Shown here piece by piece: positions 33,534 through 41,910 of a stretch of 64,000 nt of DNA; positions within the stretch are counted from its first letter, which is position 1; the number at the start of each line of letters is the position of its first letter. The notes below the pieces were generated by a model. That model was not told the origin of the DNA. It ran no database searches and worked only from the letters and a program-made list of their open reading frames with translations. The position numbers and the translations under genes are program-made. The stretch covers positions 62,001-126,000 of the forward strand of contig JBGSKO010000151.1 in assembly GCA_041741155.1 (NCBI GenBank). Direction: 5' to 3'. The DNA is from M3007 sp041741155 (GTDB taxonomy: Bacteria > Bacteroidota > Bacteroidia > Chitinophagales > Saprospiraceae).

Positions 33534-33586
33534 CCTCACGGCACCCGATCAATCTTCCCGCCCTTCAAAATGCGGCCCTCCGCGTC
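33534..33586. repeat. 53-bp direct repeat, right copy (flank of xisHI cassette)
   Basis: This is an exact copy of 32580-32632. Here only the last 16 codons and stop of the T9SS tail remain, upstream of xisH on the minus strand, with intergenic DNA beyond. Confidence 0.95.
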
Positions 33587-33666
33587 GCTCGTGTTTTTTA
33601 CCATTCAAAAACAACCACCGTGCGCCGTAACCGCCTTACTTTTCGCCGCAACATACCGTTCAAATT

Positions 33667-35076
33667 ATGAAAATCAAATTCTGCGGCGCCGCCCGCGAGG
33701 TCACCGGCTCCAGCCACCTCATCACCCTGGAAGATAATTTCAAAATCCTGCTCGACTGCGGCCTGTACCAGGGCGGCGATGCCGATGAGGAAGATCATCC
33801 GATGGAGGATTTCAACGAAAAATGGCAATACAACCCGAAGGAAATTGACTGCCTTATCCTCAGCCATGCGCACATTGATCACTCCGGCCGCGTGCCCAAG
33901 TTGGTTGCCGACGGCTTCCGGGGCAGCATTTATGCTACGCACGCTACCCGCGATTTGTGTTCGATCATGCTGATGGATTCGGGAAGAATTCAGGAGTCCG
34001 ACGCTTTTTATAAGAACAAACACCGGAAGCCAGACGAGCCGGAAAAAAAACCGCTCTATGTGGTGGAGGACGTGCGTAACGCGCTGGAGCGATTTACCAG
34101 CTACAATTACGAGCAATGGTTCCAGATACATCCGAAGGTGCGGGTACTCTTCCGTGATGCCGGCCACATCCTCGGCAGCGCCACAGTCACCCTGGAAATC
34201 AAGGAAGGCGACCGCACCATCCGGTTTGGATTCACAGGCGACATCGGCCGGCCGCACCGCCCCATCCTCGGCGATCCACTGCCCATGCCTGAGGTGGATT
34301 ACCTGATTTGCGAAAGCACCTACGGCGACCGCGAACACGAGTCGGCGCCCGGCGAGGCCGAACACCTGATCCATGTCGTACAACATACCTGTGTGGAGAA
34401 AAGAGGCAAACTGATTATCCCGGCTTTTTCTGTGGGCCGTACGCAGGAGATCGTCTATATGCTTGACCAGTTGCACCATGCCGGCAAACTACCCAAGGTG
34501 CCCGTGTATGTGGACAGCCCCCTGGCCATCAATGCTACCGAGGTCTTTCTTAACCACCCCGAGTGTTTCGACCACCAGCTGCACCAGTATATGCTGGAAA
34601 ACGAAGACCCCTTTGGATTCAACGGCCTGCACTACATCCGCTCGGTAGAAGCCAGCAAGGCGCTCAACACTTCTCACAACCCCTGCATCATCATTTCGGC
34701 GTCCGGCATGATGAACGCCGGGCGCGTCAAGCACCACCTGTTCAACAACATGGAAAACCACCGCAATACCTTCCTGATGGTGGGCTATTGCACGCCCAAT
34801 ACCCCCGGCGGGCGCCTGCGCGATGGCGCCAAGAGCCTGTATCTCTTCGGCCAAAACAGACAGGTACTGGCCGACGTGGAAATCATGGACTCTTTCTCGG
34901 CCCACGGCGACCGCCAGGAAATGCTCGATTTCTTGCGCAACCAGCAGAAATCCCTAAAAAAACTGTGGCTCGTACACGGTACGATGGATCGCCAGGAAAA
35001 ATGGCGCGAGTACCTGACTCAAAACGGTTTTTCCAATGTGGAAATACCGGAACTGGGGCATGAGGAAGTGCTTTAA
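33667..35076 (+). CDS. Beta-CASP metallo-beta-lactamase-fold RNA-processing protein
   Basis: The 469-residue protein starts MKIKFCGAAREVTGSSHLI and shows the metal motif HAHIDHSG (His67, His69, Asp71, His72), GDIGRPHRP, the beta-CASP region (CESTYGDREHE, IPAFSVGRTQEIVY), ISASGMMNAGRVKHHL and a C-terminal SAHGDRQEMLDFL with LVHG. These are the features of CPSF73-like bacterial nucleases with an RNA-specificity domain. It probably cuts RNA in the cytosol using two zinc ions. It begins about 80 nt after the right 53-bp repeat. A TACTTTTC element at 33637-33644 may be its promoter box. Confidence 0.93.
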   Translation: MKIKFCGAAREVTGSSHLITLEDNFKILLDCGLYQGGDADEEDHPMEDFNEKWQYNPKEIDCLILSHAHIDHSGRVPKLVADGFRGSIYATHATRDLCSIMLMDSGRIQESDAFYKNKHRKPDEPEKKPLYVVEDVRNALERFTSYNYEQWFQIHPKVRVLFRDAGHILGSATVTLEIKEGDRTIRFGFTGDIGRPHRPILGDPLPMPEVDYLICESTYGDREHESAPGEAEHLIHVVQHTCVEKRGKLIIPAFSVGRTQEIVYMLDQLHHAGKLPKVPVYVDSPLAINATEVFLNHPECFDHQLHQYMLENEDPFGFNGLHYIRSVEASKALNTSHNPCIIISASGMMNAGRVKHHLFNNMENHRNTFLMVGYCTPNTPGGRLRDGAKSLYLFGQNRQVLADVEIMDSFSAHGDRQEMLDFLRNQQKSLKKLWLVHGTMDRQEKWREYLTQNGFSNVEIPELGHEEVL

Positions 35077-35147
35077 GTCTTTGTTTATCACGCTTGTCCA
35101 CCGTGCTGTTCGCTACCGGCCAACCGCGCAAAGTCAACCGCTGTCCG

Positions 35148-35840
35148 ATGGAAATATCAAAGTGGATCGTCAGCACCCGCAACAAACTCAAACTGGCATT
35201 CGCACTCACAGGCGCGGTCACCCTGCTTCTGTTGGCAAAATGGGTGGAGCAAGGTGAGGTGGAACGTATGGACAAATCCTTCCTGTCCATCTATGCAGAC
35301 CGGCTCGTGCCCGCGACCGCCATTTTTGATATCCGGGAAAATATGCACCGGAAGCAGGTGGCCATGGAGGGAATGTTGTACGCCAAGAGCCACATTGACC
35401 TGTTGTCGGCTACGACCCTCGCTACTTGCAATACAGCGATTGGCGGTCTGTTAGCCGACTACAAAAAAACCTATTTCCTGAAAAAAGAGGCCAATTATCT
35501 CGAAGCGTTTGAGGCCGGCCTGCTCGCTTACAACCAGCGCGAAAAGGTAATTCTGGGCCACCTGACCAATGGAGATATCTGCTCGGCAACGCAAATCTAT
35601 GAGCGCGAAGCCGTTCGGCACTTTACAGACGCCACGCAAAAACTCACCGAACTCAACCACATTCAATCGGAGATCGGCAAGGAAATGCTGGCCGGTTCTC
35701 AAAAGTCCATGGCCAGTTTTTTGTTATTGTCCAAGTTGGAGTTGGGTCTGATCGTGCTGTTCAGTGTGCTGGCGCACATCCTGATTTACGCCTCAAGGGC
35801 AGTCATCCAGCGCAAGATCGAGACCTTTAATATGAACTAA
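35148..35840 (+). CDS. Lone four-helix-bundle (MCP 4HB-like) membrane protein
   Basis: The 230-residue protein has a TM helix at about 16-32, a ~165-residue helical extracytoplasmic region (KSFLSIYADRLVPATAIFDIRENMHRKQVAMEGMLYA is the sensor-like start) and a second TM helix at about 196-218. This is the 4HB sensor fold of chemoreceptors, but no HAMP, kinase or signalling domain follows; the chain stops 12 residues later. It may be a stand-alone sensor or an envelope protein. The ATG at 35148 is preferred to a TTG 54 nt upstream. Its stop codon lies inside the stem of the terminator. Confidence 0.7.
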   Translation: MEISKWIVSTRNKLKLAFALTGAVTLLLLAKWVEQGEVERMDKSFLSIYADRLVPATAIFDIRENMHRKQVAMEGMLYAKSHIDLLSATTLATCNTAIGGLLADYKKTYFLKKEANYLEAFEAGLLAYNQREKVILGHLTNGDICSATQIYEREAVRHFTDATQKLTELNHIQSEIGKEMLAGSQKSMASFLLLSKLELGLIVLFSVLAHILIYASRAVIQRKIETFNMN

Positions 35841-35879
35841 TGGCGCAGCCGGGTTGCTCTCGCCCGCGCCATTAGTTCA
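35833..35879. terminator. Bidirectional terminator overlapping a stop codon
   Basis: A perfect 14-bp stem (TGAACTAATGGCGC at 35833-35846 with its complement at 35866-35879) carries the TAA of the 4HB gene within its left arm. T-rich DNA follows on the right. The convergent DUF3467 gene stops 7 nt beyond, so the hairpin probably serves both. Confidence 0.85.
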
Positions 35880-35885
35880 TTTATT

Positions 35886-36203
35886 TTACGCCTGCGCCGG
35901 CGGCGTGTTGAAATTCATCGGCGGCAGTTGCGGGTGCTCCGGTTCTTCGATTTTCCCAAACTGCATTTCATACTTGTTGACGTTGTCTTTCAGGGCGTAC
36001 AGCAATCGCTTGGCATGCTGTGGGGTGAGAATGACGCGCGATTTCACTTTGGCCTTGGGCACATTAGGCATGAGGCGGATGAAATCCACTACAAACTCGG
36101 AGTTCGAGTGCGAAATGATGGCCAGATTGGAGTACACCCCCTCTGCGGTCTCTTCCGAAATTTCGATATTGATGGCCGGTTGTTGATTCGTATTTTCTGC
36201 CAT
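35886..36203 (-). CDS. DUF3467 protein
   Basis: The 105-residue cytosolic protein matches DUF3467: INIEISEETAEGVYSNLAII, SEFVVDFIRLMPNVPKAKV and SRVILTPQHAKRLLYALKDN. The function is unknown; it is a common small protein in Bacteroidota. The tail is Pro-rich. An exact TACCTTTG -7 element lies about 57 nt upstream (36260-36267, minus strand). Confidence 0.9.
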   Translation of the reverse strand: MAENTNQQPAINIEISEETAEGVYSNLAIISHSNSEFVVDFIRLMPNVPKAKVKSRVILTPQHAKRLLYALKDNVNKYEMQFGKIEEPEHPQLPPMNFNTPPAQA

Positions 36204-36259
36204 GACGTAGATTGTAGGTTGTTATTTGCGTAATAATTAGTGTTCAAAAATTAGGTGCG

Positions 36260-36267
36260 CAAAGGTA
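36260..36267 (-). promoter_or_regulatory. -7 element before the DUF3467 gene
   Basis: The minus strand reads TACCTTTG, an exact TAnnTTTG. The nearest upstream TTG is about 24 nt away, a little long. Confidence 0.4.
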
Positions 36268-36336
36268 CGGCAAAAAACGCTCCGGGTTTTGCAAGGATAT
36301 AACTGGCGGAACAAGAGGAATTGCGATTTTTGCCGC

Positions 36337-37560
36337 ATGAAAACATGGTTATCTGTTCCCGCTGATTCTGATTTTTCCATCCAAAACCTGCCATTTGGCG
36401 TTTTTGATGCCGGCAATGGGCAGCCCCGCGCGGGTATTGCCATTGGCGACCATATCGTTAACCTCGCCGCTGCCGCCGAAAGCGGCCTCTTCGGCAAACG
36501 ACGTTTTTTTAAAAAACTGTTCGAGCAGCCCGTCCTGAACGACTTTATCGCGCTCGGAAAACCCGTCACGAATCGGGTGCGCCGCAAAGTGCAGGAGTGG
36601 CTTTGTCTGCCCCAGGCGCCCGAAAATGCCGGAGCAATCCTCGTCGAACGCAACGTGGTGCGGATGCTACTGCCGGTACATGTGGGCGACTACACCGATT
36701 TTTACAGCAGTATCGAGCACGCGACCAACGTGGGCAAGATGTTCCGCCCCGATAATCCCCTGCTGCCCAACTGGCGCTGGCTACCGGTCGGTTACCACGG
36801 CCGGTCTTCCAGCATTGTGGTGGATGGCACGCCCATCCGCCGCCCGCACGGGCAAATACTGCCCAAGGGAGAAGAAATACCCGTTTTTTCGGCCTCCCGA
36901 CAAGTGGATTTTGAATTGGAAATGGCCTTCGTTATCGGCAAGGAAAGCCCTCTGGGCCAGCCCGTACCGGTGGAAAAAGCCGAGGAGTATATCTTCGGGT
37001 TGGTACTGTTCAACGACTGGAGCGCCCGCGACATCCAGCGCTGGGAGTACGTCCCGCTCGGGCCCTTTTTGGGTAAAAACTTCGGCTCGTCCATGTCGCC
37101 CTGGATTGTTCCGCTCGAAGCGCTCAAGCCCTTCCGGGTCAAAGGCCCCAAGCAAAATCCTGCCCCGATGGATTACCTCCGCACCACGGGCGCCCGCAAC
37201 TGCGACATCGAACTGGAAGTAGCTATTCAGCCGGAAAACGGCGCTGAAACGGTCGTCTGCCGGTCTAATACCCGCTACCTGTACTGGTCCATGGCGCAGC
37301 AACTAGCCCACCACACCGTCAACGGTTGCAACCTGCGCGTGGGCGACCTCCTGGCTTCCGGCACCATCAGCGGACCCACACCGGATAGTTTTGGCTCCCT
37401 GTTGGAACTCTCCTGGGGTGGGCAAAAACCGCTGACCCTTCGCGACGGCTCTACTCGTACGTTTTTGCTGGACGGCGACTCCGTCGTCATCCGCGGCTGG
37501 GCGAACAAAGACGGACTACGTGTCGGGTTTGGTGCCGTGCGCGGGAAGGTGGAACCGTAG
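36337..37560 (+). CDS. fahA: Fumarylacetoacetase
   Basis: FahA hydrolyses fumarylacetoacetate to fumarate and acetoacetate, the last step of tyrosine breakdown. The 407-residue protein has the family's N-terminal SH3-like domain (SVPADSDFSIQNLPFGVF) and the catalytic domain with DYTDFYSSIEHATNVGKMFRP, LPVGYHGRSSSIVVDGTPIRRP, VDFELEMAFVIG and FNDWSARDIQRWEYVPLGPFLGKNF. The metal and catalytic residues appear intact. The ATG at 36337 is the family start; ATTTTTGCCGC lies directly upstream. No other tyrosine-catabolism gene is in the window. Confidence 0.95.
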   Translation: MKTWLSVPADSDFSIQNLPFGVFDAGNGQPRAGIAIGDHIVNLAAAAESGLFGKRRFFKKLFEQPVLNDFIALGKPVTNRVRRKVQEWLCLPQAPENAGAILVERNVVRMLLPVHVGDYTDFYSSIEHATNVGKMFRPDNPLLPNWRWLPVGYHGRSSSIVVDGTPIRRPHGQILPKGEEIPVFSASRQVDFELEMAFVIGKESPLGQPVPVEKAEEYIFGLVLFNDWSARDIQRWEYVPLGPFLGKNFGSSMSPWIVPLEALKPFRVKGPKQNPAPMDYLRTTGARNCDIELEVAIQPENGAETVVCRSNTRYLYWSMAQQLAHHTVNGCNLRVGDLLASGTISGPTPDSFGSLLELSWGGQKPLTLRDGSTRTFLLDGDSVVIRGWANKDGLRVGFGAVRGKVEP

Positions 37561-37585
37561 AAAATAGTAAGGAAAGTCCTGAAAT

Positions 37586-37625
37586 GACAAGTGTGGCAAC
37601 CCTGGGAAGGTCTGCCACACTTGTC
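37586..37625. terminator. Hairpin between fahA and the next convergent gene
   Basis: A 13-bp perfect stem (GACAAGTGTGGCA with TGCCACACTTGTC) encloses a 14-nt loop that includes CTGGGAAGGTC. It lies between convergent stops (37560 and 37651). The loop word is similar to the arms of the 77-nt palindrome at 879-955, so it may be a repeat element used as a terminator. Confidence 0.6.
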
Positions 37626-37650
37626 GTTCAAAGAAACGGATCGTTTATGC

Positions 37651-38007
37651 TTATTTGACGGACCCGTTCAAATTTCCAACCGAGAAGGCGGAGGTTGCAG
37701 TCTTGCGGTAGTCGCGGATAAAACCAAAGGACAAGTCCGACGGAACGGCATCCGATTTGGCGGAACCTTTGAATCCGTCTTTGCAGTCCACGTCGAATGC
37801 CAGTTCGGTCAATCGGCCGTCGGCATCAAAAGCCATGTGGGTGTATTCCAGCGATATGTTCATGGAGGAAAGCTCGGCCTTGATGTTCATCAGATCCGTT
37901 TTGGTGTGGTTATGCACAAAGAACGCCTCTATTTTAGGAACGCGCTGTGCACTCAGGGTTGTCAGGCTCAAGCAGATAAATGCGAGCAGAAAGAGTAATT
38001 TTTGCAT
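37651..38007 (-). CDS. Hypothetical secreted protein
   Basis: The 118-residue protein has a clear signal peptide (MQKLLFLLAFICLSLTTLSA). The mature ~98 residues are a small alpha/beta domain with KIEAFFVHNHTKTDLMNIKAEL and LAFDVDCKDGFKGSAKSD. I do not recognise the family with confidence; the DVDCxDGFxG stretch recalls small periplasmic domains found next to M56-type peptidases in Bacteroidota. It is transcribed alone. Confidence 0.7.
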   Translation of the reverse strand: MQKLLFLLAFICLSLTTLSAQRVPKIEAFFVHNHTKTDLMNIKAELSSMNISLEYTHMAFDADGRLTELAFDVDCKDGFKGSAKSDAVPSDLSFGFIRDYRKTATSAFSVGNLNGSVK

Positions 38008-38115
38008 AAACCAGAATTGTATGTTTTAGTGATGGTGTGCATGCTAAGCGGTCGAAGTAGCATCGCAAGGCCCACAAAAGTAGGGCAACCCGCCGAAATA
38101 CCCAAACGCACTCCC

Positions 38116-38186
38116 CTTCTCAACTTTTCTCAACCCTTCTCCACATTTCTCAACCCCTCTCAACTTTTCTCAACCCCTCTCAACCG
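38116..38186. repeat. CTCAAC short-word array
   Basis: Six copies of TCTCAAC, plus one degenerate copy, separated by TTT or CCCC fill the spacer before the PQQ-type dehydrogenase stop codon. It is the complement of the GTTGAG array at 1915-1989. Confidence 0.85.
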
Positions 38187-38190
38187 CTCA

Positions 38191-40038
38191 TTATTTCCGA
38201 ACCACGGGCCGCACGATGTTTCCGCTCTCAAATCGGATGCTCAGGTAGTACGTCCCCGCCGGCAAAAGACTTAGATCAATTTCCTCGTCTATTCGCTGCC
38301 CGCGCAGGGATTTAGCAAAAACCTGACGCTGCTGTGCATCCTGTACGGATACCGCGATTTGTTCGTTCCGAGCGAGCATCAGGCTAACCCGTACCGAACC
38401 CGATGTCGGGTTTGGCGCCAGCGAAAACTGCGAAACGGAGGCCGGCAACGCCGTAGAGGAAACGACCACCAACAAGCCGGGCTGATAGGTACAAATATTG
38501 GGGGAAACGATTTGACACGTGTAAAAACCATCCTGTACGGGGGTGTACGTAGCCGCCGTAGCTCCGGGAATGGGATTGCCGTCCAGCATCCACTGGTAGC
38601 TCAGCCAGGTGCCGACGGAAACACTCAACACACCGGCATCAAATGCCAGCGCAAGTCCGGCCGGCGGCGTCTCGACGGCCTCCACCACAAACGTATCGAG
38701 GCGGATACAGCCCTGCGCATCCTGTGCCTCCACGGTGTATGTGCCGGGATTGAGATACACGATTGTCGAGTCCGGCTGATCTACATTCCACTTGAAGGTG
38801 AACGGGGCCTGGCCGCCGCTGATATCCAAATCAATGATGCCGTTCAGGGAATTGTAGCAGGTGGCATTGGTCACCGTGGCGGCGAGTTGGAATGCGGAGC
38901 AGCGCTCGGTCACTTTGTAAATAGCGCCTTGTGCCAGCGCGGCCACATAGAGCTCGCCGTCGCGGTCTTCGCCGAAGGTGCTGTACTGGTTGGCGGCAAA
39001 CAGCCCAACCAGCGTGGTGGAAAATGTCCCGTCCGACAGCCGGCGGATCGCCCACCAGCGGCCGCTGACATAATCGGCGCACAAATAGTACCCGTACATA
39101 TCGGAGTATTTAGCGCCGCGGTAGATGAATCCGCCGGTGACCGAGCGCCCGAGCGACGGGTTGGCGTATTCGAATGCCGGACCGGCATACCCCGAAATGG
39201 GTTGGCAGCCGTTCGGATTGTGGGCAAAAGTGCCCTCGTAGCAGCGCCAGCCGTAGTTGCGGCCCCCTGTACCCGCCGGTTCAAAATCAATTTCTTCGCG
39301 GGTGTTTTGGCCCACGTCGGCCACCCAGATATCGCCCGTGAGGCGGTCGAAGGAGAACCGCCAGGGATTGCGCCAGCCCCACGACCAGATTTCGGGCAGA
39401 AAGGTGGTATCGCCGACGAACGGATTGTCGGTCGGAATGGCGTACGGCAAACCTGGCGACGTGCTGCCCACATCTATGCGCAGCATTTTGCCCAGCAGGG
39501 ATTTTTTTCGCTGTCCGTTGTTTTGCGGGTCGCCACCGGAGCCGCCATCGCCGAGCGCCGTGTAGAGATAGCCGTCGGGGCCAAACTTTACGCCGCCGCC
39601 ATTGTGGTTGTTGAACGGCTGTGCCTGGGTGAACAAAATTTCCTCGCTGTCCGGGTTCGCTTCGTTCGGGTTGTCGGGTTTTACCGAAAAACGCGACAAC
39701 CGGGTGGCGCCGTCAGTTTCGCGGGTATAGTTCACATAAAAGACGCCGGTTTGGGCGTAGTCTGGCGGGAAATCCAGACCGAGCAAGCCCTGCTCGTTGC
39801 CATTGGAGCGCACACGGGGGTCAATATTCAGAAACGGATTGGGCAAGCGGTTGCCCGCACTGTCCAGCACCCAAATGTAGCCGCGTTGCTCCACGACAAA
39901 CAGGCGGCTGTCGCCGCAATGCGCTATGTCCACCGGGCGGGTGAATCCCGTGGAGTAAGACTTTAGTTCGATTTTGGGTTGCGCGCCGAGCGCAAAACCG
40001 ATGAGCAGGAAAAAGCAGAGCAGTACTTGTTTTAGCAT
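38191..40038 (-). CDS. PQQ-type sugar dehydrogenase (glucose/sorbosone) with T9SS sorting domain
   Basis: The 615-residue protein has a signal peptide (LKQVLLCFFLLIGFALGAQ) and a six-bladed propeller like soluble glucose/sorbosone dehydrogenases over about 25-380: GFTRPVDIAHCGDSRLFVVEQRGYIWVL, EQGLLGLDFPPDY, NHNGGGVKFGPDGYLYTALGDGGSGGDPQNNGQ, EIWSWGWRNPWRFSFD. The His in the NHNGGG/FGPDG region is the usual catalytic base area. A SprB/PKD-like module (FQLAATVTNATCYNSLNGII) and an Ig-like module (GTWLSYQWMLDGNPIPGATA) follow, then a type A sorting domain. It should oxidise a sugar or sugar-like alcohol at the cell surface. Confidence 0.9.
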   Translation of the reverse strand: MLKQVLLCFFLLIGFALGAQPKIELKSYSTGFTRPVDIAHCGDSRLFVVEQRGYIWVLDSAGNRLPNPFLNIDPRVRSNGNEQGLLGLDFPPDYAQTGVFYVNYTRETDGATRLSRFSVKPDNPNEANPDSEEILFTQAQPFNNHNGGGVKFGPDGYLYTALGDGGSGGDPQNNGQRKKSLLGKMLRIDVGSTSPGLPYAIPTDNPFVGDTTFLPEIWSWGWRNPWRFSFDRLTGDIWVADVGQNTREEIDFEPAGTGGRNYGWRCYEGTFAHNPNGCQPISGYAGPAFEYANPSLGRSVTGGFIYRGAKYSDMYGYYLCADYVSGRWWAIRRLSDGTFSTTLVGLFAANQYSTFGEDRDGELYVAALAQGAIYKVTERCSAFQLAATVTNATCYNSLNGIIDLDISGGQAPFTFKWNVDQPDSTIVYLNPGTYTVEAQDAQGCIRLDTFVVEAVETPPAGLALAFDAGVLSVSVGTWLSYQWMLDGNPIPGATAATYTPVQDGFYTCQIVSPNICTYQPGLLVVVSSTALPASVSQFSLAPNPTSGSVRVSLMLARNEQIAVSVQDAQQRQVFAKSLRGQRIDEEIDLSLLPAGTYYLSIRFESGNIVRPVVRK

Positions 40039-40134
40039 GACAGAGTGTTTTGGATACAGAACGGAAACGCCCGAAAATCGGGAGGTTTTGCCGGATACCT
40101 GCTATCCAAAACAAATCTTGTCGGAGAATGGCAG

Positions 40135-41157
40135 TTAGGAAACCGATTCCGCCCGTTTGCGGGTGCCAAGCAGGATGGCAACCCCTACCAGCAGGATAAA
40201 ATAATAGGTCAAAAACCGCCAGCCCGTCATGACAGGGCCTACTGCAAAACGGGGAATAAGCGCGCCAAAAACGAGTATAAATGCTGCTTCCGCGCCGCCT
40301 GCGCCGCCGGGTGTCGGCACAAAAACAGAGGCTATAAAAACCATCCACTGCAGGAAAAAGATGTTGAAAAAATCAACCTGAAGCCCCATTGCCAGCAAAA
40401 CTGCTATCAGTACAAAAAAACGTGTAGCCCATTGCCCGGCCAGGGCCAGCATACTGTACAGAAATGGTTTCCGGCCTTTGGCATAAATCAAACGCGAGGT
40501 ATGCCGAAAATCGGAAATCAACATTTGCCACTGTTCCGAACGACTTGGGCGTCCATTTTTTTTTGCTTGCCGGCGGCGCCAAAGTTGCAACGCAAGTATT
40601 ACCAATGCCATCAGTGCAGCAATCAAGGCGATCATCCAACCGTGAGCGCTCAGAAAACTGCCTGTTTTTTGCCAAAGCGGATTGGACCACGGGCGAGTCA
40701 CAGACAAACAAACCGGAATAATTACAAAAATGTAAAAAATACCTTCTTCAAACTGGCCCAACAGCGCCAGTGACGCTGCCTGTCCAGGACGGTATCCATG
40801 CTGTATCAACATACCCATTTTGAACGGAGTGCCGCCGACCACATTCGGCGCTACGACTCCGCCAACATCTGTGACTACGGCAATGCGCAGCAAATCCAGA
40901 TTGGAAACCGGCACACCAAAAAATTGCGACCAGATTAATAACCGCAGTCCGTGCCACAGCCAGGGGATCAAGGATAACATGGCCGCAAGGACGAGGTATC
41001 CAGGGGAAATTTTTGACCAGTCGAGCGGTTGACTTTGATCGGATAGATACCAGGTCAGCCCAAGGTTGAATAAAACGCCAATACAAACGATCGGTACCAA
41101 GCGCCGAAGTATGGTTTGCATGGTGGGCAAGCGCAGTGCTTTGGGTTCTTTTTCCAT
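40135..41157 (-). CDS. YbhN/flippase-like membrane protein (LPG synthase TM region)
   Basis: The 340-residue protein has about eight hydrophobic helices and matches the UPF0104/YbhN family, homologous to the membrane part of lysylphosphatidylglycerol synthase. Conserved bits are LIPWLWHGLRLLIWSQFFG, DVGGVVAPNVVGGTPFKMG and the C-terminal FVPTPGGAGGAEAAFILVFGALIP. Such proteins are often found with glycan genes and are thought to move lipid-linked substrates. It is the last gene of the nonulosonate operon, 6 nt after the CMP-transferase gene. Confidence 0.85.
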   Translation of the reverse strand: MEKEPKALRLPTMQTILRRLVPIVCIGVLFNLGLTWYLSDQSQPLDWSKISPGYLVLAAMLSLIPWLWHGLRLLIWSQFFGVPVSNLDLLRIAVVTDVGGVVAPNVVGGTPFKMGMLIQHGYRPGQAASLALLGQFEEGIFYIFVIIPVCLSVTRPWSNPLWQKTGSFLSAHGWMIALIAALMALVILALQLWRRRQAKKNGRPSRSEQWQMLISDFRHTSRLIYAKGRKPFLYSMLALAGQWATRFFVLIAVLLAMGLQVDFFNIFFLQWMVFIASVFVPTPGGAGGAEAAFILVFGALIPRFAVGPVMTGWRFLTYYFILLVGVAILLGTRKRAESVS

Positions 41158-41163
41158 TTGAAT

Positions 41164-41910
41164 TCAAGAATAGACTTGCAACGGCAGCACCAACTCCAAA
41201 TTCCATTTTTCCAATACCTGTTCGGCAAATTCCCACTGGCACAAATTGTCCAGATCAATGGCGTACTCCGGGCTGATTACACACGGCAGGATGACGTCGC
41301 CGGTCAGACTTTTTTTTTGCAAAATTGTTTCCCGTCGGATTACCTCGATTTGTCCGGTTTGCCAATACGTTTCCGGCAGGGCCTGACGGGGCATGTTGTA
41401 GGGTTCCGGCCATTCCGTTTGCAACAAAGGATGCAGCATGCCCTGTTCGATACGCCACATTTTGTACGGATTTTGCCCGGAGGGCGTCACCCCGCGCACG
41501 CTGTCCGCTTCCGGATTTTCGAGCAGTGCCCGAATAGCCGAATCCACCAAACCGGGCGGCCGGAAAGGTGAGGTTGGGCGCAGTTGCACGACGATATCGG
41601 GTCTGTAACCTTCGTTTTCCGCAAGCCAGTGCAGCGCATGCTCGAAAACCGGGAAGTCCGTAGTGCTGTCTTCGGCCAGATCGGTCGGCCTTAAAAAGGG
41701 GACTTCCGCCCCCCATGCACGGGCAACATCCGCAATTTCACCACTATCGGTACTGACCAGCACCCGCTGCACCAACTGTGCTTGCAACCCTGCCGCTATA
41801 CTGTACGCCAGCAGGGGCATTCCGCCCAGCGGTTTGATATTTTTCCCGGGAATACTTTTTGAGCCGCCGCGGGCAGGTACAAGGGCAATAATTTCAGGTT
41901 TCCTGATCAT
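41164..41910 (-). CDS. CMP-nonulosonate cytidylyltransferase (NeuA/PseF-like)
   Basis: The 248-residue protein has the acylneuraminate cytidylyltransferase signature LVPARGGSKSIPGKNIKPLGG (about residues 10-30) and PDIVVQLRPTSPFRPPG in the middle, plus DLAEDSTTDFPVFEHAL. It activates a nonulosonic acid with CTP to the CMP-sugar used by transferases. It overlaps the Gfo/Idh gene upstream by 4 nt. Which nonulosonic acid is used cannot be told from the sequence. Confidence 0.9.
   Translation of the reverse strand: MIRKPEIIALVPARGGSKSIPGKNIKPLGGMPLLAYSIAAGLQAQLVQRVLVSTDSGEIADVARAWGAEVPFLRPTDLAEDSTTDFPVFEHALHWLAENEGYRPDIVVQLRPTSPFRPPGLVDSAIRALLENPEADSVRGVTPSGQNPYKMWRIEQGMLHPLLQTEWPEPYNMPRQALPETYWQTGQIEVIRRETILQKKSLTGDVILPCVISPEYAIDLDNLCQWEFAEQVLEKWNLELVLPLQVYS

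Noticed and set aside
38359..39966. 535-codon open frame antisense to the PQQ-type dehydrogenase
   Set aside because: Shadow frame with no recognisable motifs; the minus strand has a clear family.
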